NCBI GenBank assembly: GCA_036346395.1
Contig: CM070596.1
Coordinates: forward strand, 7,921,843 to 7,985,842
From: Hsuehochloa calcarea
Lineage: Eukaryota; Streptophyta; Magnoliopsida; Poales; Poaceae
Length of the DNA: 64,000 nt
Direction: 5' to 3'
Of this stretch, positions 11,690-24,140 are shown piece after piece. The notes beneath the pieces were generated by a model, which worked only from the letters and a program-made list of their open reading frames with translations, ran no database searches and was not told the DNA's origin. The translations under genes and the position numbers were made by a program. Positions within the stretch are counted from its first letter, which is position 1; every line of letters starts with the position of its first letter.

Positions 11690-13209
11690 TTTGATAAGCA
11701 TTGGAATTGAAAGTGATCAATTGGAGTTGAACTGTCCTCCTTCTCTCCGTCGAATTGTTCCTTCCTCTCGTGGTCTAGGTGAGCCATCCGAAGGAACCTA
11801 CGGTGATGCATGTACACAGTTTTGCGCGAGTGCTTCAGCCACACACTCTCACTATCATCTGAGCAGTGAGTACGAGATTTGGCCCATTTCGTACTCGGGC
11901 CTGACAGGTTGGCAAGGGCAGAATAATCACTTATTGTGCAGAACAACAAGGAGTGTAAAATAAAATTCTCTCGTTTATACGCATCTCATACATATACCCC
12001 TTCAATCCACAGTATTTTTAGATCTTCCATCAATGGTGCTAGGTACACATCAATATTATTCTCAGGTTGTTTCGGCCCTTGGATAAGTATCGACGATAAA
12101 ATATACTTCCGCTTTATACACAACCAAGGAGGAAGGTTGTAGATACAGAGAGTTACAGGTCAAGTGCTATGTCGGCTGCTCATGTTACCGAAAGGATTCA
12201 TTCCATCTGTACTCAATCCAAATCTTATATTCCTCGGTTCCGCATCGAAGTCTACAAACCTCCTATCGATGTTTCTCCACTAGGCGGAATCATCAGGGTG
12301 TCTTAGCTTTCTGTCATTCTTACGCTCCTCCGAGTGCCAATGCAGCAGTTTTGCATCCTTTGGGTTTGCAAAAAACTACTTTAAACGCAGAATTACAGGA
12401 AGATACCACGCCACCTTAGCAGGAGGTCCTTTCTTCGCCTCGATTCCCTCGCCGTCATCCAATTGATTCTTACGCTTGCATCGGGATGCGTTGCACACCG
12501 AACATACATGCATGTTTGCATACTTGTTACGGTAGAGGATACAGTCGTTCAGACATGCATGTATTCTTTCTAATTCCATTCCCAACGGACAAAGAACATT
12601 CTTGACTTTGTAGGTGGTTTTTGCCAACTCGTTTCCCTTCGGAAACATGTTTGCTAAGAGACCTAATAGCGTCGTAAAACTCTTGTCGGACCAACCGTTG
12701 CTTGCCTTCAATTTCAACAGTTCAAGCACGGATGATAACCTTGTGTATTCCAGCTTACAGCCCGGGAATAAGGGTTTCTCCGAGTCCTTCATCAAGCCCC
12801 GGAATTTAACATACTCCCTCTCATCACAGTCCCCTTCTGCATCACGCAGCATATAATCCAAATTGTCATCGTGCAGCCTATCCAAATTAGAACCACAATC
12901 GACATCATCCGGCGGTATATCGTTGACTTCATCGGCGATGTTGTTATTACTACCTTCCTGTATAATCTACTCTTCACTGTGACTGGTCCAACGTGTATAC
13001 CCCTCTTTGAAACCCCTTCGAATCAAGTGTGCATCGATCTACGCTCGATTCTTAAACATCTTCATATTCTTGCAGTCAATGTATGGACAGTACATATATT
13101 CCACCCTCTTATTCAACATATCCTCCTCGACATCTCTTGTAAAAGCAGACACGTCATTAGTGTACTCTTCACTCACACGGTTGCCATCGTACATCCAGCT
13201 TCGGTCCAT
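11690..13209 (-). pseudogene. CACTA (En/Spm) transposase, TNP2-like, degenerate
   Basis: CACTA transposases cut and paste their element by recognising its subterminal repeats. Reading leftward from an ATG at 13209-13207, the N-terminal transposase-associated region is recognisable (SWMYDGNRVS, CIDCKNMKMF, HLIRRGF.EGYTRWTSHSEE). The TNP2 catalytic region follows: NGWSDKSF, LCPLGMELERIHACLNDC, YRNKYANMHVCSVCNASR, SEERKNDRKLRHPDDSA, RNIRFGLSTDGMNPFGNMS, YNLPPWLCIKRKY, DVYLAPLMEDL and HSRKTVYMHHRRFLR. The longest intact run is 12376-12885. In-frame TAG stops occur just left of 12376 (after LRLK) and within DDSA*WRNID. Frameshifts are visible near 12890-13010 and 11950. Recognisable similarity stops near 11690, so the C-terminal part is gone. 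A broken autonomous-type copy; protein is unlikely to be made. Confidence 0.85.
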
Positions 13210-13699
13210 CTACGTGACACGTATAACAATTTGGTGTTAAATATTAAATTAACTAATTAATATACTATAGATGCAACTTTTGATATGTCATTTGAAATAT
13301 GTATTTCTAATTAACTGAAAAAACAACAATATGTGTGCAATTAATGTCAATAACACTAATAAAATCCAAACTTTCAGTTATGCGCCCTAGGGTCAAGTTG
13401 TTCATCATAAACACATTATAGATAGCCCACCCAACTTCAGATGGCAAGAAGGTAACACTTGCAAAATAACACAAAAAGCTAGATCTAAACCATCTTTAAT
13501 TCTCTTTTTACCAAGCTAGATCTTGAATATAATGCAATGAACAAATTACTAACCATCGATAGTCAAGAACAAATTACCAAGGTAGATCTACAATTACTCT
13601 CTTCCTCTCTTCCTACATCTGCGGTCTCCTTTCACCAAATCGCCTCAAAGCCCCACCTCCAGCAGCAGCAGCGAGAACAGAGCTGTAATTTAAGAAAAA

Positions 13700-14038
13700 T
13701 CTGCGAGGGTCGGGTCTGCAATAAATGCGATTATCACATACAGTTTTTAATACAAACCGTCTGTGATGAGAATGGGAAGTCACAAACTGTTCATATTGTA
13801 AACCGTTTATAATATTACGAAATATCACAGATAGTTCTTTATCAGGACCGTCTGTGATACTTCACAGATGGTTTTCAGTATGAACCGTCTGTGATATTAC
13901 ATGTTCACAGATGATTTTTAGCGCAGCTAGTAATATAGACGGTCTCTAAACCAAAACCGTATGTGATTGCATGTAATACAAACAGTTTTGGTCAACCATC
14001 TGTGATGAGGTGTCCAGTATTAATCTTTTTACAGTAAT
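13700..14038. repeat. CACTA subterminal repeats and probable right terminus
   Basis: About ten copies of a 10-12 bp motif near ACCGTCTGTGAT or its reverse complement ATCACAGACGGT, in both orientations, crowd into about 330 bp. This is how CACTA elements arrange transposase-binding sites at their ends. The array ends CTTTTTACAGTAATG at 14024-14038, whose reverse complement CATTACTGTAAAAAG resembles a mutated CACTA tip. It lies on the 5' side of the minus-strand transposase, as expected. Confidence 0.7.
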
Positions 14039-14076
14039 GGCAACAAAATGCATATGATAAGATGTAAACCAAAATT

Positions 14077-14078
<2 letters not shown>

Positions 14079-14127
<49 letters not shown>
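14079..14127 (+). repeat. (AT)n microsatellite, left flank of MITE
   Basis: About 24 uninterrupted AT units. Forms one side of a pair of AT runs around the MITE at 14128-14499. Confidence 0.95.
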
Positions 14128-14129
<2 letters not shown>

Positions 14130-14496
14130 AAAATAGTTTGGTACTCACAGGAGTATGTACTCCCGCCTCTCATATACCACTTAAATCGTATGATAATACC
14201 TCTTTATCTATTTGAGTATACTCCAATGATGACTATAAGATACTCCAAAGTGAGTTCTATGAAAAAAAATCATTAAAGTCCACCTTTTATAGCTAAATTT
14301 GTGTATATACTTCTTTTATGTATGAAAAAGGTATATAGCAAAATAAAGGACTCAATGAAAATTTTTCAATCAAATCGCATTGGAGTATCTTATAATTGTA
14401 TTTAAGTATCTTGAAAATGATAAAGAAGTATAATATATTTATTTAAGTGGTATATTCGAAAATGGGAGTATGTCTTCTCTAGAATCTAAACAGACG

Positions 14497-14499
<3 letters not shown>
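14128..14499. mobile_element. Micron-like MITE between AT microsatellites
   Basis: A 372-bp AT-rich non-coding block bounded on both sides by (AT)n. Its ends form an inverted repeat: TATACCACTTAAAT near 14175-14188 and its complement ATTTAAGTGGTATA near 14440-14455, both next to TACTCCC or GGGAGTA. In rice, the Micron MITE family is known to sit within (TA)n microsatellites, so the arrangement fits that family or a relative. I cannot confirm sequence identity. Confidence 0.6.
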
Positions 14500-14534
<35 letters not shown>

Positions 14535-14552
14535 AGAGAGAGAGTGTGTGTG
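14500..14552 (+). repeat. compound microsatellite (TA)n(GA)n(GT)n
   Basis: About 16 TA units followed by AGAGAGAGAGAG and GTGTGTGT. It is the right flank of the Micron-like MITE. Confidence 0.95.
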
Positions 14553-17500
14553 TTATATAGAACACATATACACAACTAACTAATCACCGCTTCAATTTGG
14601 CTTTACACACATTCAAAACGTCAATTACTTAGTAACCACAGCATCTAGACCAATCATCCATTATATCGGTGGGGCGGAGGAAGCCAGCCAATTCACACGA
14701 GCACATTAGAAAACTGAAAATGGCTAAGAAATGCACCTGCGGCGCAACATGTTGGAAGCGGCATGGAACTGGACAGCAGCGGCGCAAGGTGTGGGGTATT
14801 GCCACCGAAGGACGATGCGGCCCAGGAAGAGGAGCACACAGCGGCCAAGCTACCGCCCAGATCCGACAGATCCGCCCGACGTGCCGCTAGCTATTTGGTG
14901 GTACCATGTCGTCCTCACCAAATCATGACTCGAATCAGGGTAGGGGAAATGAGTGGAGGTAGTGAGGGTTTGGGGATATGATGGTGTGGATCGGGGAGAG
15001 GGGAAATGGAGTACTATTTGATGATACACTCCGAATCAAGACACTTGAACAATCACACGAGCTTCAATCGCAGAACATCAGCACGACAAATAACGCATAT
15101 GTTCCACGTGATAAACGCGCGCATGTTCCACGTGAGGCGCAGAGGTTCCTGTGCGCGTGCTACTACTTCGATTCAGCTCGACCGCCCCTAGTTTGATTCC
15201 AACCAGCAGTTCATGCAGCGGTAGTTGGCTGGTTAATTGCTTGCGTGCATGCTCTTGTCTTGTGAGGTCATGCACAAAGCTAGCTAGTATGACTATTCCT
15301 CTCCTAGTCCGTCAATGCACGGAACCATGCTCGCTTGCTGTTAATTATATAGATAATAATTGTGCTACCAACCTACCACCAGTTGCAATTGTTTACACGT
15401 AGACTCCTAGGTTAGCCAGAGTTTTGTTTAACCTAGTCAATGCGATTTAACACTCTAAATCAATGGTTAATTAGTCTGTCTTAATACAACCAAATGTCCG
15501 TCTGATCCACAAAAATAAAGCGTTTTGGGATACGTACAGTTAAATTTAGAAAACTTTAACTATTATTATATTTTTTAAATATTTAGATTAGATATTCGAC
15601 AATCATATGCATAGATTAATCTCTAAAAGTACTTTCGTAATACTATAATTTTATTTATTTATACTAATATTATAATAGTAATTAATGGTTAAAGTTATAT
15701 TTTAAGAATCACGACGATGTCTAAAACAACTTATTTTTATGAACAAAAGGAGGTAGTATGTTATAATTAACAGAGCCGAAGGCTAACCCGCAACTACTAC
15801 TACTACTTAGTAACTCACAAATGACCATTCTACTTGCACATCAAACCAAAATAGAGAAATTCTCCGAAGAAACGAACAGATACTACTCCTTGGCAAGCCG
15901 CCGCCGCGCGAAAAGTCTCGGGACAATTGACACGAGGGGATCGACGACGACGGCTGCCTGCCTAGGCTGTGTGAACGCATGCGTCGCAAAATTGGGTACT
16001 TCCTCCCTTCCCCTGATTCTTCTCTAGCTAGCCTGATGGAGAAAGGTCGATCCCCATCTAAACTAAGCATGAGGGCTATGAACGAATAACGGTCATTGAT
16101 CGCTACCTAAGTAAGTCTACAAAGCATCAATTATACTACTAGCTAGTACTTCCCAAAGACTAATCCAACTGAGTGACGTGCATGCCCTTGAGGCCTTGAC
16201 TAATTAGGTAGTAACAAGTACTCCTTCGATGAGACTGAGACTGATATCGAGTCGGATCCGGATCCTCTAGTATAATACCGTAAGGATCGCTATGTAAATA
16301 GTAAATTCATTTGGTAGCATTTTACTTCAGCGTATCACTGTACAAAACACTGCAGATAGGTACTGTAACAGGTCATGTTTGGATTATGCTGTAGCAGCGT
16401 TCAGTCTCATGGGTTCACATTTCATCTAACGGCTGAGAATTGTTAAGGCAGAAAACAAATGTGTGACTGCCGTTGTTGTATAGGATCCCGATCCCTGGTC
16501 TTTGGTCTACGTACGTTGCCGGTGAAGAAGACCGACTCCCGACTCGATCTCTTTGTGCAAGTGGGCAGCGGCGGCTATGAAACAATCTTAAATTTCCACA
16601 ATCCTGCTAAGTGTGCCAGTGTCAAGATGGCCATGGAAAAGCTTGCCAGGCGTATATTCGAAAAAAAAAATTCATGCATTTCAGACATGCACTCCGGTTT
16701 GTCTGAACTTTTCCTTCGGCTTAAAAGCAAAAAAATAAATAAATCTCAAACAAATACATGTTTTTTTTCCTACCGGGCTTTTAGGGGGAAAAAAGTCTCT
16801 CGTATATAACTATAAGCCAAAAGGCAACTGATGAGTTTTTTTTTTTTTTTTTTGCTTTTGTGGGTTGCAAATAACCCTTTAACACTTAAAATCTTCGAAA
16901 TTATCCATCAAATACAACTGAATTAATTATTGTACAGGTTCTATTAATAGTGAGCAATTGAGTCATTAGAATCATTAGTATTTCAGACATTTGAACACTA
17001 AGTCATAGCTTAAAAACAAAAACAAAAATAATCTAGGTTACCAAACTAGGGTTGGCTTAAAAACTAGATTTTTATAAGAGCATCACCAATGTAACAGGAG
17101 CTAAGTTTGCTATCTCACTGCCGCATCAGAGGTGGGTAACTCTGCTTCTTTTCCGTCGCTACCACCACTGATTTCTCTTGGCCGGGCGTCCCCCTTCCCG
17201 CCAGTCACCAATAGGTGACCCTCTCCACACGGCCATCATCGCCGTCCTATTCGTTTCCATTGAAGCAGAGGGGAGTGGCAAGATCTAGAGGTCATTGGTG
17301 TCGATGTCCATGGCAGCCGGCAGATTTGGAGAGAGTGGCTTTGGAAACGACTACCTCGGTGGCCTACGGTGGCGGCGACAGCGGCGGCCGGTCGAGGTCG
17401 ACAGCGTGCGGCCATGCGGGCAGAGACATCGAGGTTGATGACGACGCGGGTGGAGGAGTTGAGGTCGACAACCTCGTGGTCGTGGCCATGTGGGCGGAGG

Positions 17501-18810
17501 CATCGAGGTTGACGACAGCTTGGGTGGAGGCGTCGAGATCGATGGCGGCGCCCATTCGGTTTTTTTATTGTGTTGGCCTCGACCCTCTACTATCTTCAGC
17601 TCTAAAATAAATAAAAAAATTTGTTAGCCTCTCCCATTCCGATGGTTGGACTCGAGGCTAAGGTGTCAAATTGTGCAAGCTGCTCCTCTTAGCACCACAT
17701 TGCATATGGCCTAAGCTGCTTATGCAAGAAAGAACACCTGGTTTTAAGCTTTAAGAGAAAAAAAAAATGAAACCTAAACAAACAGGATCGTAGACTTAAA
17801 ACTTTTTATTCGCTTGACTTTGCAGCGATTCACTTCACAAGCTATTGAGGCGACAGATAAAAGCTCAGTACTCATGGGCAACTCCAACTTGGACTCAGCG
17901 AATTTAGCAATTCAGGTTTTGTTGCGCTGGGTTTATTTTATTTTTCACAAAGCCAGGAAATACCCAAGCCCCGGACGGTACATTCCCTTACAAGTACATT
18001 GAGCTAGCGGCTGACAAAACTCTAATAAACAAAATCCACTCATCCAAACCAAACCGTTCTTAATTTCCTTTTCTTTTGAATTATGGAGATCGCCATATAT
18101 ATATATATATATCATTTTTACATTTGAAATAACTGTCATCCAATTAAGCCCTGGTTAAAAACCTGCATAAAACTAGGCGAATTTAACACGCACCGCAGAG
18201 CGGTTGACATTTCGACCAAGGTCAAAGCTGGTGGAGCACTAATAATCAGTCAAAGCTCTGCTGCTGCTGCTGGTAGTTCAGCTCGCAGAGAAGAAGCGAG
18301 AAAGAAATGGTTTACTTCAATTTGGCACGTGCGCAGCTACCCGATCGGACCGCACAAGCGAATGAGGTGCGTCCACGCCGACCGTCGAATGCGTATACAC
18401 GTCGAATCCAACGAAGACCCGACTTTTCTTAGGTCTACGCGTGATTATACATACGCATCATCGTCAACTCACGGTTGACTTTCTGTCCGCTCGCTGAGTA
18501 CTCGTGGGGGTGTGATACAATATGCTTTTGGGTTTACAACTCTGCCGAATTCTATTCAGCGTTTGTGTGGTGATCGGATGGATGTGTTTCCTATCAAGGC
18601 AAAGAAGTTGGTTGTGATCGGTGTGGAGGCTGTTCTTTGGATAATTTTGAAAACAATAGATGATGCTTGTTTCCAAAAGAAATTTTCACAAAACCTAACC
18701 TTATGTCATTACTTGGGACACTTATGATTTATGAATCAACGCATGTATTGTTTGATAATCACGTTTTGCGGATCATGGATATGAGATATCAAATCAATAA
18801 TATGGATACA
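14553..18810. other. intergenic DNA without identifiable genes
   Basis: No coding frame shows a recognisable domain. 14660-15200 holds overlapping frames in moderately GC-rich DNA. 15520-15770 is AT-rich with an end AAAAGGAGGTAGTA reminiscent of Stowaway-like MITE ends, but no matching left end is clear. A T run of 19 lies near 16834-16852. 17215-17610 is a GC-rich frame encoding Gly/Asp/Val-rich low-complexity peptide with repeats of GAGGTCGACA-type units, probably not a gene. An AT microsatellite is at 18094-18112. Confidence 0.45.
18094..18112 (+). repeat. (AT)n microsatellite
   Basis: Nine to ten AT units in an otherwise mixed region. Confidence 0.9.
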
Positions 18811-18846
18811 TGTTGGAGACCATAGTGTTAGATTGACATGCCTCAA

Positions 18847-19315
18847 GACACTATGAGAATTATTGTATTCTTAAGTGCCATCAGTTGGTCTTATACATAG
18901 TGTATGTGGGATGTGCCATCAGTTGGTCTCATACATAGTATATGTTGGATTCTTAAACCTGATGTCATTATGGTTTTCTACATGTGTAATAGTTTACTTA
19001 GGGGTTGCCAAACGCTACTCCGTAAATGGGTAACCATAAAGGTAGCTTTTGGGTTTACTATAAAATATGTGGAGGAATATGAGCGATCGAGATGTAACCT
19101 TGAGACACTATGATAATTATTGTATTCTTAAGTGCCATTAGTTGGTCTCATACATAGTGTATGTGGGATCCTTAAACCTGATGTTATCATAGTTTTCTAC
19201 ATATGTAATAGTTTACTTAGGGGTTGCCAAACGTTACTCCGTAAATGTAACCATAATGGTAGCTTTTGGGTTTACTATAAAATATTTGGAGGAATATGAC
19301 CGATCGAGATGAAAT
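18847..19315 (+). repeat. tandem duplication, period about 257 bp
   Basis: GACACTATG and the following sequence at 18847 recur at 19104, including AGGGGTTGCCAAACG and TAGCTTTTGGGTTTAC in both. The first unit contains a further partial duplication of about 30 bp (GCCATCAGTTGGTCT twice). It lies inside the older LTR and is absent from the rest of the window. Confidence 0.85.
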
Positions 19316-19893
19316 TTGTCTCTCCTATTTAACAGGAGAGATATCTCTAGACCCCTTAATGTGGTTGGATTAAAAAAATGCACGACCATGCCGAATATAG
19401 TTGAGGAGTCAACTACAACTAAGTAATCCACTACAAGATCGAGTGAAGGATTGAGCTATCATAGGATGACACGCATCTCCCCTTGAGTTCGATCTGGTAT
19501 CATGAGGCAAAAGGATTAGCACGTGAGTTCTATAAAGGTTTGTCCAATATGATCTTTATGTGTATTCTGGAGTCGCCGTGTCCTACTAGGAACCACTACT
19601 GACTTGTGGATCAGAAAGGAGTTTCCGGGTTACGATCGATTATGCGTGAACCTATAGGGTCAAACACTTAATGGGTTGAAACAAATTAGTTAGGATTGGA
19701 TCTGTTAGAGGATTAAATCGGATTATAATATGTATGTGGTTAAGATTCCTAATTGATTTCTAACGTAGGGATCTGTTATGAGCTCTTTATATGAGGGAAG
19801 TGTGGGGCTTTGGGGAGGATGTTGCCCCATCCGTCAAAACTCTAGCCGCCACCTCCCGGAAAGCACTGTCGTGCATGCTGGTGCTAACACATC

Positions 19894-21680
19894 TGTGGAT
19901 TTCATGGAGATATGTTCCAGATCTTAGGATGATGTGACAATTGGCAATGGCGTTTACGGGTTGTCGTTTCACGTGTTTTCGACAAAGTTCTGAGCTTCTT
20001 GGGCGAGGCGGTCCGACCGGTCTTAGCACGGCGGTCCGACGGTCCCAAATCGGTCGGACCGGCCATGTGGGGCGATCGGACCGTGATGACCAAAGTGGTC
20101 AAAACGAAGTGTGCCAAAAATAGGTGTTGTAGGCAAGTGAGGATCCCAATGCACTTGGTCTCATGATTTTGGAGTCTCGATAAAAAGTTCTATTGGTTTA
20201 AAGTTTCCAGAGGGTTTGGATTTTCGGGGTTGAAATTCGGCTAAGTCTCAAAGGCGGTCCGACCGCTCACGAGGAAGCGGTCCGACCGCCAAGGGCGGTC
20301 CGACCGCTAACTGGAGCGGTCAGACCGGTAATGACTTGAACGTCGGCCAACCGTGGCGATGTTGATTTGTTAGGTCAAAGTCATTGGTATCGTGGCATAT
20401 GGTTTGCATGATGCATGTTTTGGCTAACATGGGTCAAGTTGTGAAGAACTTGTTCCGATTTGGGTTTGCTTATGCGTGGTTGTGCAGGTTGCTTGGTGGT
20501 CAACGACGGTCAGCGGCGAGGAGGATCGGGACTAGACTTGGAGAGTTGAGGTCGAACAATCGGCGATGCGGGTGAGGTCAACGACTCAAGCGTGACACAA
20601 GATGGACAATGGTGACCTATTGGCAAATCCATGGTGCATGGTGAAGCGGTTTAGGTCAAAGGTTAACGACGGCGCTTTGCGAAGCGTGCGTGTGTGACCC
20701 GTTTGTTAGTGGGCCTTAACGGAGCCCAAGAGAGTCAAACCCTAAGAGTTTTAGACCTCCACTATAAATAGGAGGAGATGGTGGTGCACCTCTCCTCCTC
20801 GCCTTTATGTTTCAAAACCCTAATTGTCTTTAGGGGAGTTGAGGTGGAGGCTAGGGCTCTTGATGGTTTGTGGTGAATTTCGTGATCTTTGATTGTCCAC
20901 TGATCCATGATGGTGTGGATATAATCCAGCATCAATCACGAAATCAATCTATGCAAGGTTTGCTTGAGATAAGTCTCTTTTCGTTCTTGCTTTCAATTTC
21001 GTGTTTTTAGGGCTTTCTTTGATCCGCGAGTTTGTGATTGATTCTTTCACGTGAATTAGCTTGCTGTGATATGTGTGAATCTATCTAGCATCATCTTGAT
21101 CATCAATCACTCACGAACAAGTATTAGGATCAAGTTTTCGTTCTTGCCCGGTTTTAGACCTTCTGTTGTTTGATTGGCAATTGTTCAGGATCTCTCCAAG
21201 AATTATCATTATATTCGATTGGAATAGGTCCTCAATAGCATAACGAAGGTGTGTGCAAAGTTTCGTGAAGTTTGGAGTTAAGAATCAAAAGTTTCACCTT
21301 AGTGCATCTTCGTCATCGGTGATTTCTTGTTTGAGATCGGTTACATGAGATCGCCGGTCCGACCGCCGTCACCACCGGTCCGACCGATTTCGGAGCGGTC
21401 CGACCGCCCGTATAACAGCGGTCCGACCGCCCGACAATCAGTCCGACCGGTTCGATCTGAGGTCGACCGCTTGATGCTTGTGTTGCTTTGATTCTTGCTG
21501 ATTTTTGTCGCATTGCTTAGGGATTTAATTGGATTCAATACTAGTCTTCCGCTGTAATGGTATATTGATCTTCATAGCTTTATAATAGCTACTGGAGTGA
21601 AATTGTATTGAGTTCATAATTGGTGAAAAAGTGAGCGTGCTCCTATTCACCCCCCCTCTAGTCGCCTTTTCGGTCCAACA
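19894..21680 (+). repeat. 5' LTR of the Sirevirus
   Basis: 1787 bp, starting TGTGGATTTC and ending CGGTCCAACA. A TATA box TATAAATA is at 20763-20770, placing transcription start near 20795. Near-palindromes of the CGGTCCGACCG type cluster at 20008-20085, 20253-20325 and 21352-21470. After removing the nested insertion and its CAATC duplication, the 3' LTR is also exactly 1787 bp, although scattered substitutions and small indels separate the two. Confidence 0.92.
20763..20770 (+). promoter_or_regulatory. LTR TATA box
   Basis: TATAAATA within CACTATAAATAGGAGG. The same box occurs in the 3' LTR at 28835-28842. Confidence 0.75.
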
Positions 21681-21682
21681 AG

Positions 21683-21696
21683 TGGTATCGAGCCGG
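21683..21696 (+). other. Sirevirus primer-binding site
   Basis: TGGTATCGAGCC begins two bases after the LTR end and resembles TGGTATCAGAGC, the usual copia site complementary to initiator tRNA-Met. One or two bases have diverged. Confidence 0.8.
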
Positions 21697-21736
21697 TTAG
21701 TTCAATCTTGATCTTAACCGGTCACCAACTTTGGCG

Positions 21737-23724
21737 ATGGATAAGTTTTCTACTAAACCGCATATCTTCGATGGGCACGACTATGCCTATTGGAAGAATC
21801 GTATCGCGTCTTTCTTGAGAGCGAGGATAAGCTATTTGGGATGTTGTTAGAGCCCATTGGTTATTCCGAAATTGCTACACCTTACGCAATTCTTTTGGCT
21901 AACAACAATAAGGCTAAGAATCTTTTATATGGTGCACTTGGTAGACAAGAATATAATCGAATTTGCAATCTTTCAATGCGCATGAAATTTGGAACACTCT
22001 CGAAACATATCATGAGGTTCGTCCCAAATCAAAAGGTGCGCCAAACAGTTTACAAGCGTGAATACAATAAATTCGAGATGCGTCCGAGAGAGCATCGATG
22101 ATATTTTCATCGCTTTAATAAAGTAATTAATCAAATGAAAGTCGTTGATATTGAATATTCTCAATCAAAATGCCACCCATCTCTTGGCTGCAATCAACAC
22201 CAAGGAGTAGGAGATGAAGGCTCTTGCTATAGAGGAAAATGTTGATCTTTCAAGTCTTACTTTAGAATTGCTTTATAGTAAACTCAAGACTCATGAAATT
22301 AAAAGAGTTGATCATCCCAAGAAAGATAATTTAGCTTTGGTAGCAGATCCTCTCAAAAGGCTTTTGATGACTCTTTTGAATCTTCTTACGGATTTTCATT
22401 TGCTTGTTTATCCGCTATTCACGAAGAGGAGCTTGAAAGTATTCTGAAAAGAGTTAGCTCTTCTAGCTAAAAAATTCACACGGGCCTACAATAATGTGAG
22501 AAACAAAAGAGAGGTGGTCGGTGACATGCTATGAATGTGGTGAGCTCAATCATATCAAGCAAATTGCCCCAAGTGAAAGGTAAGAGCAATCATAAGGAAG
22601 GAAAGCCAGCTTGGAAGAAGCCTTCTTTCAACAAATCAAGGTATGATGCTAATAAGCTTGTGAAGGCTGCTCACCGGGTCCTTGCCGCTTTTGAGGATCA
22701 AACCTTGAGCGATGTGGATACCGGGAGTGAGGAGGACAAGGAGGAGGAGATCCCTCAAGGCAAAAAGAAATGGAAGGCCAAAGACTTCACTGGCATGTGC
22801 TTCATAGCTGACACGGACGACATTGATGATAATGAGGTATCTTTTTCTTATGATGAGCTTTCTGCTAAATATGATTCTATAGTTGAGCAATTGCTTAGTC
22901 AAGATGAAGCACTAGAATTTGTCATGACAAAAAATAAGAAATTAGAGTCAAAAAATAGCAAACTGAAAGTAGAGCTTAAAAATGCTAAGACTCTTGAACC
23001 TGATGAATGTTTATCTTGTCATGCTATGCATTCAGAAATTACTAAGTTACAATCTGCTCATAATATTTCTGTACAACAACTTGAGAATGCTAGATCTGAA
23101 CTAAATGAAATTAAAAGTGCTCCTTGTGAAAAATGTTTAGAATCTAGTAAATTGATTGTTTTTGATGTATTTGATTCTAGCCCTTGCACTTCATGTTTAG
23201 AAAAAGAACGTGAAATCAAAGATATCTTAGAAGTCGCTAGAGTCAAATATGCTAAGCTTAAGGACGATATTGAAAATACTACTTGTGCTTCATGTTCCAC
23301 TCTTAAGCTTGAAATTGCTTTGTATAAGGAGAAATCTATGAATAAAACTTGTGATGCTTGTGTTAACTTGAGAAAAGAAAATGCTTACCTTCATGATACA
23401 TTAGAGAAATTTTCTAAAGGTAAGAAACAATTAAACATGATTCTTGACAAGTCTAAAACTCCTTATAAGAAGCAAGGTTTAGGATTCAATTCTTTTCAAG
23501 ACAATTCAAACCCAAAAGTCATTCAAGTCTTGGAAAAGGTTTAATTGAATTCAAAACCCAACTTTGCAAAAACATCTTTTAAATCTGCGGGTTTTGCCCA
23601 ACCTTGTATTAATTCAAATGGTGCTTCTTCTAGTGGTACCAAGTACCATTGCACTTATTGCAAGAAAGGTGGACATTTGATTGAATTTTGTTGGCGTAGG
23701 TTGAAAATGATAGGAAAATTTTGA
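21737..23724 (+). pseudogene. Sirevirus gag (degenerate)
   Basis: Gag would form the particle and bind the RNA. The start is ATG 21737; the first residues include KPHIFDGHDYAYWKNRI, the conserved copia Gag opening. Frame then shifts near 21800-21850 and again near 22095-22210. A CCHC knuckle begins at 22527 (CYECGELNHIK), but its last cysteine is out of frame owing to a small indel. From 22531 a clean 337-codon frame encodes a long, charged coiled-coil segment (roughly residues 105-305) with five CxxC pairs. After an in-frame TAA at 23542-23544 the same frame continues into a complete CX2CX4HX4C knuckle at 23650-23691 and stops near 23722. Size and coiled coil fit Sirevirus Gag. Not functional as it stands. 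Confidence 0.85.
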
Positions 23725-24140
23725 TAGAATTTCATTCATGCAACCTAGAGCTTCTATGAGACATGGTAACACTGAAAAGAATAAACTGGATTAGGATTTT
23801 CTCTCATGCAAATCATTATGTTTCTAAATATCCTAATTCTAATGTTTATCGATTTGGCGGTCGACCATTGTGTTCACCGGTCGACCGTTTTGGTCGCCGA
23901 TCCGACTTGACAAAGACAACGTCGGAGACCGCCCATGGACGATTTAAGTCTCATGTTAATTTAAACATTGCTCATAACCGAATGTTAGATGAAATCAAGG
24001 ATAGTACTTACGGTTTGTATACTCCTTGCAGACGTGTGTCTCGATCTTTGGATTCCTAAATCTTGTTTATCTAACCCAGATTGAGACACATCGTTCTTTT
24101 GTTCCTTGATTTTCGGGACTACCGTGGAAAGGAAAGAACA

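Noticed and set aside
15520..15770. Stowaway-like MITE
   Set aside because: Only one end resembles a Stowaway tip; the partner end and a TA duplication were not found.
16459..16809. 116-codon frame
   Set aside because: No domain recognised and the last third is AT-rich low complexity; likely chance.
17215..17610. 131-codon frame, Gly/Asp/Val-rich
   Set aside because: Low-complexity repeat composition, no leader or splice signals, no recognised domain.
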